A stretch of 64,000 nt of DNA, from the NCBI GenBank assembly GCA_029980465.1, contig JARYIJ010000001.1:3049501-3113500 (forward strand), given 5' to 3'. This stretch comes from Pseudolabrys sp. (GTDB taxonomy: Bacteria > Pseudomonadota > Alphaproteobacteria > Rhizobiales > Xanthobacteraceae). Shown here in pieces: positions 31,307-38,979 of this stretch. A program made the translations under genes and the position numbers. Each line of letters starts with the position of its first letter. The stretch's first letter is position 1. The notes under the pieces were generated by a model. It was not told where the DNA came from, did no database searches, and saw nothing but the letters and a program-made list of their open reading frames with translations.

Positions 31307-32587
31307 ATGAATACGCATACCGAACTCGAAACCAAGGCCGGCACAACGACTGGCACGATGGCCGGCATCACGCCCGACGCGCTGGTCACGCACGGCGACA
31401 TGATGCGCGCCTTCGAGGCGTTCAAGGACGCCAACGACGAACGGCTCGCCGCGGAGACGAAGGGCGGCGACGTGCTGCTCGAGGAGAAGCTCTCGCGCAT
31501 CGACGCCGCGCTCGATACCGCGATGCGCCGGCTCGACGCCATCACGCTTAAGAGCGCGCGGCCCGCGCTTGGCGCTTCCTTCGGCCGTGACGCCCAGGCC
31601 ATGTCGGCGCACGCGCTCGAGCACAAGGCGGCATTCGAGGCCTACGTCCGTGCCGGCGAGACTGGCGGCCTGCGCGCGCTCGAAACGAAGGCGCTGTCCA
31701 CCGGCTCCAATCCGGACGGCGGCTACCTGGTGCCGCCCGAGATCGAGACCGAGATCGGCCGCCGCCTCGCCGCGGTGTCGCCGATCCGCGCGATCGCCAG
31801 CGTGCGCACCATCTCGGCCAATGTCTACAAGAAGCCGTTCATGACGGCGGGCCCGGCCACCGGCTGGGTCGGCGAGACTGACGCGCGCACGCAGACGACG
31901 TCGCCGGTGCTCGACGAGCTGTCGTTCCCGGCGATGGAGCTCTACGCCATGCCGGCGGCGACCGCGACGCTACTTGAGGACTCGGCCGTCAACATCGACC
32001 AGTGGATCGCGGCCGAGGTCGAACAGACCTTCGCCGAGCAGGAGGGGGCGGCCTTCGTCAACGGCGACGGCAGCAACAAGCCGACCGGCTTCCTGCATTC
32101 GACCACAGTCGCCGAAGCGTCGTGGACCTGGGGCAAGCTCGGCTTCATCATCTCCGGCGCCGACGGCGCGTTCCCGGCGGCCGGTCCGTCGGATCCGCTG
32201 ATCGACCTCGTCTATTCGCTCAAGGCGGGCTACCGCCAGAACGCCTCGTTCGTGATGAACCGCAAGACGCAGTCGGCGATCCGCAAGCTCAAGGACGACG
32301 GCGGCAATTATCTCTGGATGCCGCCCGCGCAGGCCGGCGGCCGCGCCTCGCTGATGACGTTCCCGGTGGTCGAGGCCGAGGAGATGCCGGACATGGCGGC
32401 GGATAGCCTGTCGATCGCGTTCGGCGACTTCAACCGCGGCTACCTGGTGGTCGACCGCGCCGGCGTCTCGGTGTTGCGCGATCCCTACACGGCCAAGCCC
32501 TACGTGCTGTTCTACACGACCAAGCGCGTCGGCGGCGGCGTGCAGGACTTCGATGCGATCAAGCTCTTGAAGTTCGCGGGTGCGTGA
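31307..32587 (+). CDS. GTA g5, HK97-fold major capsid protein
   Basis: 426 residues. Residues 1-~110 form the helical delta/scaffold domain removed by the protease (M-R-A-F-E-A-F-K-D-A-N-D-E-R-L-A). The mature fold begins near K-A-L-S-T-G-S-N-P-D-G-G-Y-L-V-P-P-E-I and contains G-A-A-F-V-N-G-D-G-S-N-K-P-T-G and the terminal K-R-V-G-G-G-V-Q-D-F-D-A. Full length with no disruption. It is one of the most expressed genes of the particle and probably has its own promoter downstream of the preceding hairpin. Confidence 0.94.
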   Translation: MNTHTELETKAGTTTGTMAGITPDALVTHGDMMRAFEAFKDANDERLAAETKGGDVLLEEKLSRIDAALDTAMRRLDAITLKSARPALGASFGRDAQAMSAHALEHKAAFEAYVRAGETGGLRALETKALSTGSNPDGGYLVPPEIETEIGRRLAAVSPIRAIASVRTISANVYKKPFMTAGPATGWVGETDARTQTTSPVLDELSFPAMELYAMPAATATLLEDSAVNIDQWIAAEVEQTFAEQEGAAFVNGDGSNKPTGFLHSTTVAEASWTWGKLGFIISGADGAFPAAGPSDPLIDLVYSLKAGYRQNASFVMNRKTQSAIRKLKDDGGNYLWMPPAQAGGRASLMTFPVVEAEEMPDMAADSLSIAFGDFNRGYLVVDRAGVSVLRDPYTAKPYVLFYTTKRVGGGVQDFDAIKLLKFAGA

Positions 32588-32589
32588 TG

Positions 32590-32690
32590 CCGGCCTCTGC
32601 TCCGCTCGTCCTCGCGGAAGCGGGGACCCAGGAGCGACAGGATATGTCGTTAAAGTTCTGGATTCCCGCTTTCGCGGGAATGAGCGGGGC
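32590..32690. repeat. Palindromic repeat, CTCATTCCCGC family (inverted copy)
   Basis: GCTCGTCCTCGCGGAAGCGGGGACCCAG-like left part and GATTCCCGC...GCGGGAAT right part; it is the element of 841-938 in the opposite orientation. The rest of 32588-32843 has no gene. Confidence 0.5.
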
Positions 32691-32915
32691 TGGCTGCTCA
32701 ACTAAGCTTGCGCTGAAGGCTGGCATTTCCTTTTTGATTTGAGATGTCGCTTCCGCGGGCATGACAATTCAAAACCTACGATGCAGTGCGCGTGAGAACG
32801 CCAGGCGCGCCGCACTGCCATCCAATTCTCTCGCAGAGAGTCAATGACCAGCCTCAATTCCGATTGGGAAGCACGCCAGCGCGCGCGTTGGCTGTGACCC
32901 GACGCCGCGCGTTTC

Positions 32916-33677
32916 ATGCGCGCCGACTACAAGCGCTGTCTGCAGAGCGACTACGAACGGCGCTTTCGGCCGCCGGCGCCGGACCGAAAATACCGGCCCG
33001 ATCAGCCGCGCGATTCATGGGGCCGCTGGGTCGATGCCGGTGGCGCAAATGCAACTTCAACAGCGACAGGGATCACCGACCATCGTGTCCTTTCGGACGC
33101 GAGCGGGGATCCGATCGTTCCAGGTGCGCAATACGCCCAGAACAGGGTTCGGAATCCTCTCACTACCATCTGGATCAATGGCCAGCAGTTCGAGCTCACG
33201 CCGGGGCAAGCCGCTCGTCTCGCTGTAGCTGAGGCAAGGGCTGACTTCTCGACCGCAAGGGTTCGGGAAATTGATCCCAACTGGAAGCCAACACAGAGTT
33301 GGGCCCAAACGCCGGAAGGCATCATCAAGGCCTATAACGCAGAAGCCCGTGAGGCCCAAGATCGTGCGTATGAATTGTCTCGGCAGGGTATTGCGCCTGG
33401 ACCGTTCGCGGGAGAGTCCATTCCAGCAAGAGGTCCCAAATGTGATTTCACGGCTGCCGAACGCCGAGAGATCAACCGAATAGGAGAGGCCACCGGATGT
33501 CACACGTGCGGCACCTTGTATCCGGGAACGATGCTGCGGAATTTTGTGCCTGATCACCAGCCACCGAGTGCGCTAAATTCATCGGGTCGAGCGCAGCGGC
33601 TCTATCCCCAGTGCGCCTGGTGCAGTAAGCAGCAAGGCGGTGCGGTTCGTCGATTTCAGCTAGGTAAATACAAATGA
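32916..33677 (+). CDS. GGQWT-module C: putative HNH-type nuclease toxin with upstream in-frame stop
   Basis: The open frame from 32916 gives 253 residues. The family N-terminus starts earlier, at ATG 32844 (M-T-S-L-N-S-D-W-E-A-R-Q-R-A-R-W-L), but a TGA at 32895-32897 replaces the expected Arg codon before P-D-A-A-R-F-M-R-A-D. R-P-D-Q-P-R-D-S-W-G-R-W-V-D is the degenerate counterpart of the QPRVP/GGQWT block. The C-terminal ~80 residues have C195-H-T-C198, P-D-H-Q-P-P at 212-217 and C233-A-W-C236: a zinc-knuckle, His-Me-finger nuclease pattern. Translation may restart at 32916, giving a toxin without its leader. The stop overlaps the next ATG. Confidence 0.6.
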   Translation: MRADYKRCLQSDYERRFRPPAPDRKYRPDQPRDSWGRWVDAGGANATSTATGITDHRVLSDASGDPIVPGAQYAQNRVRNPLTTIWINGQQFELTPGQAARLAVAEARADFSTARVREIDPNWKPTQSWAQTPEGIIKAYNAEAREAQDRAYELSRQGIAPGPFAGESIPARGPKCDFTAAERREINRIGEATGCHTCGTLYPGTMLRNFVPDHQPPSALNSSGRAQRLYPQCAWCSKQQGGAVRRFQLGKYK

Positions 33678-34039
33678 GTCGGACGATCAAAATCGCGCCG
33701 CCAAATTCGCTGCTGTGTATATCGGGCAGCGGCTGGGGCGAGACGCCAGAAATGATAGAGATGCAGCCGTTCTGGGCAACGCCATCATGCATCTTGGTCG
33801 CATGTCTGTGCTTTGCGGATGGGCAGACATCGGTGACATTCGGCCCCGCGAGCGACGTGAATCGTAGTGAAAAGCCTCTGATTGATATGATGCTGGACAC
33901 GCCTGAGCGCGATGTCGTCGTTGCCACAGTTGAGCTCGAAGTCCTGCTCAAGATGGCAGTCCCGAGTACCCATACGCGTGTGCGCGTGTGGACCAATCGC
34001 GAGCAAGAGCCCGATCAGGTTACAATCGGAATTGGCTGA
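33674..34039 (+). CDS. Putative immunity partner C
   Basis: 121 residues, beta-rich (L-L-C-I-S-G-S-G-W-G, V-V-V-A-T-V-E-L-E-V-L, T-R-V-R-V-W-T-N). No family recognised. ATGA overlap with the nuclease-like gene and low GC match the other module partners, so immunity is inferred from position alone. Confidence 0.55.
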   Translation: MSRTIKIAPPNSLLCISGSGWGETPEMIEMQPFWATPSCILVACLCFADGQTSVTFGPASDVNRSEKPLIDMMLDTPERDVVVATVELEVLLKMAVPSTHTRVRVWTNREQEPDQVTIGIG

Positions 34040-34046
34040 CTGGACC

Positions 34047-34799
34047 TTAGTTCAACGGGCTCCCCAGCCGCGCCGCTTCCTGCTCGATCCATGAGCGATA
34101 GAGCGCGATTGGCGTGACGCCGGTGATGCCGCCGCAGCCGGCGGTCATGTTCGGCCCGGTCGACCAGCTCACCACGCCGGTAAGCGCGGTGCCGTCGTAA
34201 ACGGGCGCGCCGCTGTCGCCGGTGCAGGCGCCCATGCCGGGCGTCTTGCCACCGGTCGCCGGATCGACCAGGCGGATCTGCAGATTGCCGGGCTTGCCGG
34301 TGGCGACGAGTTGCGCGGCGCGCAGCACGCCGCCGGTCTTGCCGTCGCCGTGCACCGCGAGGCCGTAGCCGGTGACCGTGTAGCGGTCGCCGGCCTGCGG
34401 CCTGCGGTCCGTGCGGTCGAGCGTCGCCGGGATGATGCCGGCGGGCAGCGGCTTCGCCAGCTTGAGCAGCGCGACGTCGGCGGTGGCGCGGTGACCGAGC
34501 AGCGTCTGCATGTTGAACTGCGGGTGGCGCACGGCGCGGGTCACGTCGAGCAGTTGCGGCTGGTGCTTGGCGTCGAACTCGACCAGCTTGTAGTGCGTGT
34601 CCGGCGCGATGCAGTGGCCGGCAGTCAGCACGAGGTCGCGCGCGATGGCGGCGCCGGTGCAGAACGTGCCGCCGGAGCCGACGATCATCACGGCGTGACG
34701 GCCGCCGGGCAGCGCCGCCGAAGTGGCGCCGACCATGGCATGGACCGGGGTGGCGGCGACGGTGAAAGCAGCCAAGACTGCAAGCGGAAATTCGCGCAT
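34047..34799 (-). CDS. Antisense secreted trypsin-like serine protease
   Basis: 250 residues. Signal peptide ends T-P-V-H-A. Family S1 triad: L-T-A-G-H-C (His), T-A-D-V-A-L-L-K-L (Asp) and G-D-S-G-A-P-V (Ser), all present. Four cysteines could form the usual disulfides. It lies opposite the GTA genes between module C and g6, 7 bases from the end of the module C partner. An exported housekeeping protease or a cargo gene; nothing shows a role in particle assembly. Confidence 0.9.
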   Translation of the reverse strand: MREFPLAVLAAFTVAATPVHAMVGATSAALPGGRHAVMIVGSGGTFCTGAAIARDLVLTAGHCIAPDTHYKLVEFDAKHQPQLLDVTRAVRHPQFNMQTLLGHRATADVALLKLAKPLPAGIIPATLDRTDRRPQAGDRYTVTGYGLAVHGDGKTGGVLRAAQLVATGKPGNLQIRLVDPATGGKTPGMGACTGDSGAPVYDGTALTGVVSWSTGPNMTAGCGGITGVTPIALYRSWIEQEAARLGSPLN

Positions 34800-34844
34800 C
34801 GGGCGATGAGCCCCGGGCGCCGGTGATTTGTCAATGCGCGTGAA

Positions 34845-34976
34845 CCCTCTCCCGTTTACGGGAGAGGGTGCCCGAGCGAAGCGAGGGCGGGTGAGGGCGA
34901 CCTGGCTATTTCCCTCACCCGGCTCGCATTTCGCTTCGCTCATGCTCGCCACCCTCTCCCGCAAGCGGGAGAGGGA
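34845..34976. repeat. CCCTCTCCCG palindromic repeat
   Basis: CCCTCTCCCG/CGGGAGAGGG hairpin at the left, GGTGAGGG and CCTCACCC in the middle, and CCCTCTCCCGCAAGCGGGAGAGGG at the right. A well-known type of dispersed repeat in proteobacteria. It fills the gap between the protease and g6 with no gene. Confidence 0.65.
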
Positions 34977-35005
34977 AGAACGGCGGACGTTCCCAAGGAG
35001 CAACC

Positions 35006-35572
35006 ATGCCCTCCATTCTTCTCACCGCGCCGGCGGTCGAGCCGGTCTCGCTCGCCGAGGCCAAGGCGTTCCTGCGGGTCGAGCACGGCGACGATGACGA
35101 CGTGATTTCGGCGCTGATCGCCGGAGCGCGGCTCTACGTCGAAGGCCAGACCCGGCGCGCGCTCATCGCACAGAGCTGGCGGCTGGTGTTGGACGCCTGG
35201 CCCCAGAGCGGGCGCATCGACGTGCGGCCGGCGCCGTTGCGCACGCTCGACGCCGCGCGGGTCTATGACGGCGAGGGCCGCACGCAGACTGTTGATGTCG
35301 AGGGTTTCGTCGTCGAGATCGCCGGTTCGTCGCTGGTGTTTTCGCCGTGGGCGCTGCCGCAGCCGGACCGCGGCGCGGCGGGTATCGAGCTCGACGTGAC
35401 CTGCGGCTATGGCGACAACGCCACCGACGTACCCGAGCCGTTGCGCCAGGCGATCCGGCTGATCGTGACTCAGTGGTACGAGAACCGCGGCGTGACCGAG
35501 CCCGCCGGCGCCGTCACGCTGCCGCTCACCGTACCGGCGCTGATCGCGCCGTACCGCATGGTGTCGCTGTGA
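35006..35572 (+). CDS. GTA g6, head-tail connector (adaptor)
   Basis: 188 residues: P-V-S-L-A-E-A-K-A-F-L-R-V-E-H, then I-S-A-L-I-A-G-A-R-L-Y-V-E-G-Q-T-R-R-A, and W-Y-E-N-R-G-V near the end. This is the phage gp6-like connector that binds below the portal. Its TGA overlaps the GTG of g7. Confidence 0.88.
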   Translation: MPSILLTAPAVEPVSLAEAKAFLRVEHGDDDDVISALIAGARLYVEGQTRRALIAQSWRLVLDAWPQSGRIDVRPAPLRTLDAARVYDGEGRTQTVDVEGFVVEIAGSSLVFSPWALPQPDRGAAGIELDVTCGYGDNATDVPEPLRQAIRLIVTQWYENRGVTEPAGAVTLPLTVPALIAPYRMVSL

Positions 35573-35889
35573 CGGCGATCGGCGATCTCGGCCGCCGGCT
35601 GGTGCTGGAAGCGCCGGTTGACATCGACGACGGCGCCGGCGGCGTCACGCGCAGCTATGCGGCGGTGACGACACTGTGGGCGCAGGTGATGCCGGTGCGT
35701 GCCCGCGCCGATGCGGCCGCCGACAGTCTTGCCGCGCTGGTCACGCACCGCATCACGATCCGCGCCGGACAGACGATTACCATGCTCAACCGCTTTCGAG
35801 ACGGCGCGCGCATCTTCGATGTCGTGTCGTTTCGCGACAGCCCCGACCGTCGCTTCCTCGTCATCGAGGCGGAGGAGCGCAAGGATTGA
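35569..35889 (+). CDS. GTA g7, head closure/stopper protein
   Basis: 106 residues from GTG 35569: D-L-G-R-R-L-V-L-E-A-P, then T-L-W-A-Q-V-M-P-V-R-A, then T-H-R-I-T-I-R-A-G, R-I-F-D-V-V and R-F-L-V-I-E-A-E-E. Typical SPP1 gp16-like head-closure protein that seals DNA before tail joining. 4-base overlap with g6. Confidence 0.88.
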   Translation: MTAIGDLGRRLVLEAPVDIDDGAGGVTRSYAAVTTLWAQVMPVRARADAAADSLAALVTHRITIRAGQTITMLNRFRDGARIFDVVSFRDSPDRRFLVIEAEERKD

Positions 35890-35892
35890 TGA

Positions 35893-35983
35893 CCCGCATC
35901 CCGGTTCTGCAGCGCGTCACCATGGCGCGTCGAAGACGCGTGTGAACGTGCTTATGGCGCCGCGCTGCGCCCGGGACACGACC
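35893..35983. repeat. GTCCCGGG-family repeat, copy 6
   Basis: GCATCCCGG at the left and GCCCGGGACAC at the right, with GCGCGTC...GACGCG arms between. It lies between g7 and g8. Confidence 0.55.
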
Positions 35984-35996
35984 TGAAGGTTTATCC

Positions 35997-36422
35997 ATGC
36001 CCACCGCCGCTTCCGCCGCGTTGCGTGCCGCCGTGCACGACGCGCTGATCGCCGATGCGCCGCTCACCGCGCTGCTCGGCGGACCGAACGTGTTCGACCA
36101 GGCGCCGCCGTCGGTGGCGTTTCCCTATGTCACGCTCGGTGACATGCGTGTGTCGGACTTCTCGGCTGGCGACGCGTCCGGCGAGGGCTCGACTTTGGAG
36201 CACCAGCTCATCCTGCATGCCTGGTCGCGGCAGGGCGGGCACAAGGAGGCGCATCTCATCGCCGGCGCGCTGCTGCAGGCGCTCGACGACGCGCCGCTGA
36301 CATTGGCCGATCACACGCTCGTCAATTTCCGCTTTGCTGTCGCCGACGTGCGCCGCGAAGCCGATGGCCGCACCTATCACGCGTTGGTGCGGTTCCGCGC
36401 GGTGACGGAGCCGACGACTTAA
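35997..36422 (+). CDS. GTA g8, tail terminator (DUF3168)
   Basis: 141 residues: L-R-A-A-V-H-D-A-L-I-A-D-A-P-L-T-A-L-L-G, then F-P-Y-V-T-L-G-D, and L-V-N-F-R-F-A-V-A-D-V. DUF3168 proteins cap the tail tube at the head junction. Intact. Confidence 0.88.
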   Translation: MPTAASAALRAAVHDALIADAPLTALLGGPNVFDQAPPSVAFPYVTLGDMRVSDFSAGDASGEGSTLEHQLILHAWSRQGGHKEAHLIAGALLQALDDAPLTLADHTLVNFRFAVADVRREADGRTYHALVRFRAVTEPTT

Positions 36423-36423
36423 C

Positions 36424-36517
36424 CCTCATGGTGAGGAGCATCGCGCAGCGATGCGTCTCGAACCATGAGGCCTCATCCTTCGAGACGCGCACTTCGTGCG
36501 CTCCTCAGGATGAGGAG
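36424..36517. repeat. CCTCATGGTGAGGAG palindromic repeat
   Basis: CCTCATGGTGAGGAGC...GTCTCGAACCATGAGG followed by CCTCATCCTTCGAGACGC...CTCCTCAGGATGAGG: two nested inverted pairs. A recognised intergenic repeat style in Bradyrhizobium/Rhodopseudomonas genomes. Between g8 and g9. Confidence 0.65.
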
Positions 36518-36536
36518 AAACCCGGAGGACAAACAC

Positions 36537-36944
36537 ATGGCTGCCCAGAAAGGCAAGGACCTGCTCATCAAGATCGCCGACGGCGCCGGTTTCACGACCG
36601 TCGCCGGGTTGCGCACGCGGCGGCTCGCCTTCAACGCCGAGACCGTCGACATCACGAACGCCGAGAGCGCCAACCGCTGGCGCGAGCTGCTCGACGGCGC
36701 CGGCGTCAAACGCGCCTCGCTATCGGGCCGCGGCCTGTTCAAGGACGCGGCGTCCGACGCGCTGATCCGCTCGACCTTCTTCGACGGCGCGATCGAAGAC
36801 TACCAGATCGTCATTCCCGATTTCGGCATCGTGCAGGGCGCGTTCCAGATCGTGTCGCTCGAATTCGCCGGCGAGCACAACGGCGAGGTGACGTTCGACT
36901 TGTCGCTGGAGTCGGCCGGCGAGCTGACGTTCACGGCGGCTTAA
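36537..36944 (+). CDS. GTA g9, major tail (tube) protein
   Basis: 135 residues: Q-K-G-K-D-L-L-I-K-I-A-D, then R-L-A-F-N-A-E-T-V-D-I-T-N, S-G-R-G-L-F-K-D-A-A-S-D and F-D-L-S-L-E-S-A-G. This is the TP901-1-type tube subunit. GGAGGAC ribosome site precedes the ATG. Intact. Confidence 0.92.
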   Translation: MAAQKGKDLLIKIADGAGFTTVAGLRTRRLAFNAETVDITNAESANRWRELLDGAGVKRASLSGRGLFKDAASDALIRSTFFDGAIEDYQIVIPDFGIVQGAFQIVSLEFAGEHNGEVTFDLSLESAGELTFTAA

Positions 36945-36948
36945 GCGC

Positions 36949-37359
36949 ATGACCGAATTTCATTCCCGAAATCAACGGCGCTGGATGAAACCAAACTGGC
37001 GCCTCTATATGAGGCAAGACGCCGCCAGGTTCATGTCGCTATCTCTGAGCGGCGGACCAGGAAAATATACTAACGACGTAGCTCAAGGTGGTGAATTCAA
37101 GTTCGATCCCGATCAGCCGCGCGTGCCGGCGGGGAGCCGTGATGGCGGGCAGTGGACGGCACTGTCGATAGATAATGATATTACCGAAGAATTCAGCGCT
37201 AAGCGGTCACCGACGTATTGCTGGAATCAGATGCAGATCGACATGATGTACTGTTCGGCGCTGTATCCGCCGTGGCGTGCGGCGGCGTGTCGTTCGCAGG
37301 CAAACGAGAGATATTCGGCCTGTCTGACGGGCAAGCCACTACCACCGCTGCCATTCTGA
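36949..37359 (+). CDS. GGQWT-module D: putative toxin/effector (paralogue of module A)
   Basis: 136 residues. Shared blocks: R-R-W-M-K-P-N at 10-16, M-R-Q-D-A-A-R-F-M, then F-D-P-D-Q-P-R-V-P-A-G at 52-62 and G-G-Q-W-T at 66-70. The C-terminus has Cys91, 102, 114 and 125 (C-x10-C-x11-C-x10-C), Q-A-N-E-R-Y-S-A-C and P-P-L-P-F, the same pattern as module A. It starts 4 bases after g9 and is followed 8 bases later by a DUF6968 gene. No lesion is visible. Activity unknown. Confidence 0.6.
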   Translation: MTEFHSRNQRRWMKPNWRLYMRQDAARFMSLSLSGGPGKYTNDVAQGGEFKFDPDQPRVPAGSRDGGQWTALSIDNDITEEFSAKRSPTYCWNQMQIDMMYCSALYPPWRAAACRSQANERYSACLTGKPLPPLPF

Positions 37360-37367
37360 GGTCTCAC

Positions 37368-37700
37368 ATGATCATCGCGCAACGCATGCTCACGCTCAAG
37401 AATGATGGACAGGATATCAAAATCCCGATTCGAATTTACGCGCCTGAACGTCAGGACCTCCATTGGATTTGTCGGTTCGAAATCGGATGGCCGCAACAAA
37501 CGGTCGAGCGCTGGGGCGCCGGAAACGATGCAATTCAGGCTCTTCTGATTGCTCTGCAGATGATCGGTGCTGAAACCTACGCGAGCGACTATCACGAGGC
37601 GGGTCATCTTTCCTGGCTTGCACCCGGTCGCGGATATGGTTTCCCCGTCGCGAGCAACATCCGTGACCTCCTCATCGGCGACGACAAGAAATTTTTCTAG
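37368..37700 (+). CDS. DUF6968 family protein, putative immunity partner D
   Basis: 110 residues: R-M-L-T-L-K-N-D-G, W-I-C-R-F-E-I-G-W-P, A-L-L-I-A-L-Q-M-I-G-A-E-T-Y and G-Y-G-F-P-V. It is the clear relative of the gene at 25592 and follows the relative of that gene's neighbour. Function unknown; immunity inferred. Confidence 0.65.
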   Translation: MIIAQRMLTLKNDGQDIKIPIRIYAPERQDLHWICRFEIGWPQQTVERWGAGNDAIQALLIALQMIGAETYASDYHEAGHLSWLAPGRGYGFPVASNIRDLLIGDDKKFF

Positions 37701-37717
37701 ATGTCGAGGGAAGGAAC

Positions 37718-38026
37718 ATGCCGAACGTGCATCGCGGTGAGATCGAGGCCGAGATCGGCGGGGCGCGGCGCACCCTGGTGCTGACGCTCGGCGCGCTGGC
37801 GGAGCTCGAGGCGGCGTTCGGCGCCGAGGACCTCGTGGCGCTGGCCGAGCGTTTCGGCACCGGGCGGCTCGCCGCGCGCGATCTCGTTCGCATCATCGGC
37901 GCCGGCCTGCGCGGCGCGGGCGAGAACGTCAGCGACGACGAGGTGGCCCGGATGGAGATCGAGGGCGGCGCGCAGGGCTATGTGCGCATCGCCGCCGGGC
38001 TGATCGAAGCGACGTTTGGAGCCTGA
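37718..38026 (+). CDS. GTA g10, gene transfer agent family protein
   Basis: 102 residues: V-H-R-G-E-I-E-A-E-I-G-G, T-L-G-A-L-A-E-L-E-A-A-F-G, and A-A-R-D-L-V-R-I-I-G-A-G-L-R-G-A-G. This is the GTA-gp10 family, a tail assembly chaperone-like protein. Displaced from g9 by module D. Confidence 0.9.
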   Translation: MPNVHRGEIEAEIGGARRTLVLTLGALAELEAAFGAEDLVALAERFGTGRLAARDLVRIIGAGLRGAGENVSDDEVARMEIEGGAQGYVRIAAGLIEATFGA

Positions 38027-38033
38027 CAGCGCA

Positions 38034-38155
38034 TGTCCCGGGCGCAGCGCGGCATGCAATGACGCGCTGCAGACCCGGGACCCCGATTGAACAAGTAGAA
38101 ACCGGGGTCCCGGCTCAGCGGCGCACCGCTTCGCGCTGCACCGCAGCCGGGACAC
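38034..38155. repeat. GTCCCGGG-family repeat, copy 7
   Basis: ATGTCCCGGGCGCAGCGC at the left and GCCGGGACACAG at the right; ACCCGGGACCCCG and CGGGGTCCCGG inside pair as a hairpin. Between g10 and g10.1. Confidence 0.65.
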
Positions 38156-38164
38156 AGGACTCTC

Positions 38165-38365
38165 ATGCAACCGTTCCCCTGGGATGACGCGATCGGCTTC
38201 GGCATCGGCGTGCTGAAGTTGTCGAGCGCCGAATTCTGGAGCCTGACGCCGCGCGAGCTGGCGCTGGCCATGCAGGCCGTGAACCCGCGTGGCGCCGTGC
38301 TCACCCGCGCCGACCTGACGCAACTGATGACGAGGCATCCCGATGGCCGACCCGTTCAGTCCTGA
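38165..38365 (+). CDS. GTA g10.1, tail assembly chaperone (rcc01693-like)
   Basis: 66 residues: F-P-W-D-D-A-I-G-F-G-I-G-V-L-K-L, then F-W-S-L-T-P-R-E-L-A-L-A, then R-A-D-L-T-Q-L-M. Matches the small chaperone between g10 and the tape measure. It overlaps g11 by 23 bases. Confidence 0.88.
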   Translation: MQPFPWDDAIGFGIGVLKLSSAEFWSLTPRELALAMQAVNPRGAVLTRADLTQLMTRHPDGRPVQS

Positions 38366-38939
38366 CGCTGCGGCAAGCGCCGCCGAGCTCGACGGCGCCG
38401 TTGACACGCTGCAACGGCGCACCGAGGCGCTGACAGCGAGCACGGCGAGCTTCTCGAACGCCATTACCCGCGCCTTCACCGGCGCGGTGAGCGGCGGCAA
38501 GCAGCTCGACGACGTGCTCAAGAACCTGGCGCTGCGGCTGTCGAATCTCGCCGTCAGCGCCGCCTTCAAGCCGGTGACGGATAACATCACGTCCGGATTG
38601 AACTCGCTGTTCACCGGACTGTTTCCGGTTGCACCGGCGAAGACCGCGGCCGCGATGGGCGCGGTCAAGCCCTTCGCGGCCGGCGGCATCATCGGCACGC
38701 CGACCTATTTTCCGCTGACTGGCGGCGGCGCCGGGCTTGCCGGCGAGGCAGGGCCGGAAGCGATCATGCCGCTGGCGCGCGGGGCCGATGGCCGGCTCGG
38801 TGTCGCGATGACCGGCGGCGCGGCGCCGTCCGTTACCGTTCAGATCGTGACGCCGGATGCCGACAGCTTTCGCCGGTCCGAGGCCTATGTTACCGGGCAG
38901 ATCGCGCGCGCGGTGGCGAGAGGGCGGCGGAGTTTGTGA
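38343..38939 (+). CDS. GTA g11, short tail tape measure protein
   Basis: 198 residues, near the ~220 of RcGTA and far shorter than phage tape measures, in line with a short tail. Helical N-terminus (L-D-G-A-V-D-T-L-Q-R-R-T-E-A-L), then A-A-G-G-I-I-G-T-P-T-Y-F-P and G-L-A-G-E-A-G-P-E-A-I-M-P-L, the conserved C-terminal block of lambda-type tape measures. Confidence 0.9.
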   Translation: MADPFSPDAAASAAELDGAVDTLQRRTEALTASTASFSNAITRAFTGAVSGGKQLDDVLKNLALRLSNLAVSAAFKPVTDNITSGLNSLFTGLFPVAPAKTAAAMGAVKPFAAGGIIGTPTYFPLTGGGAGLAGEAGPEAIMPLARGADGRLGVAMTGGAAPSVTVQIVTPDADSFRRSEAYVTGQIARAVARGRRSL

Positions 38940-38979
38940 CGTTTGATCCCTCCCCGTGCGGGGAGGGAAAGGGAGAACG

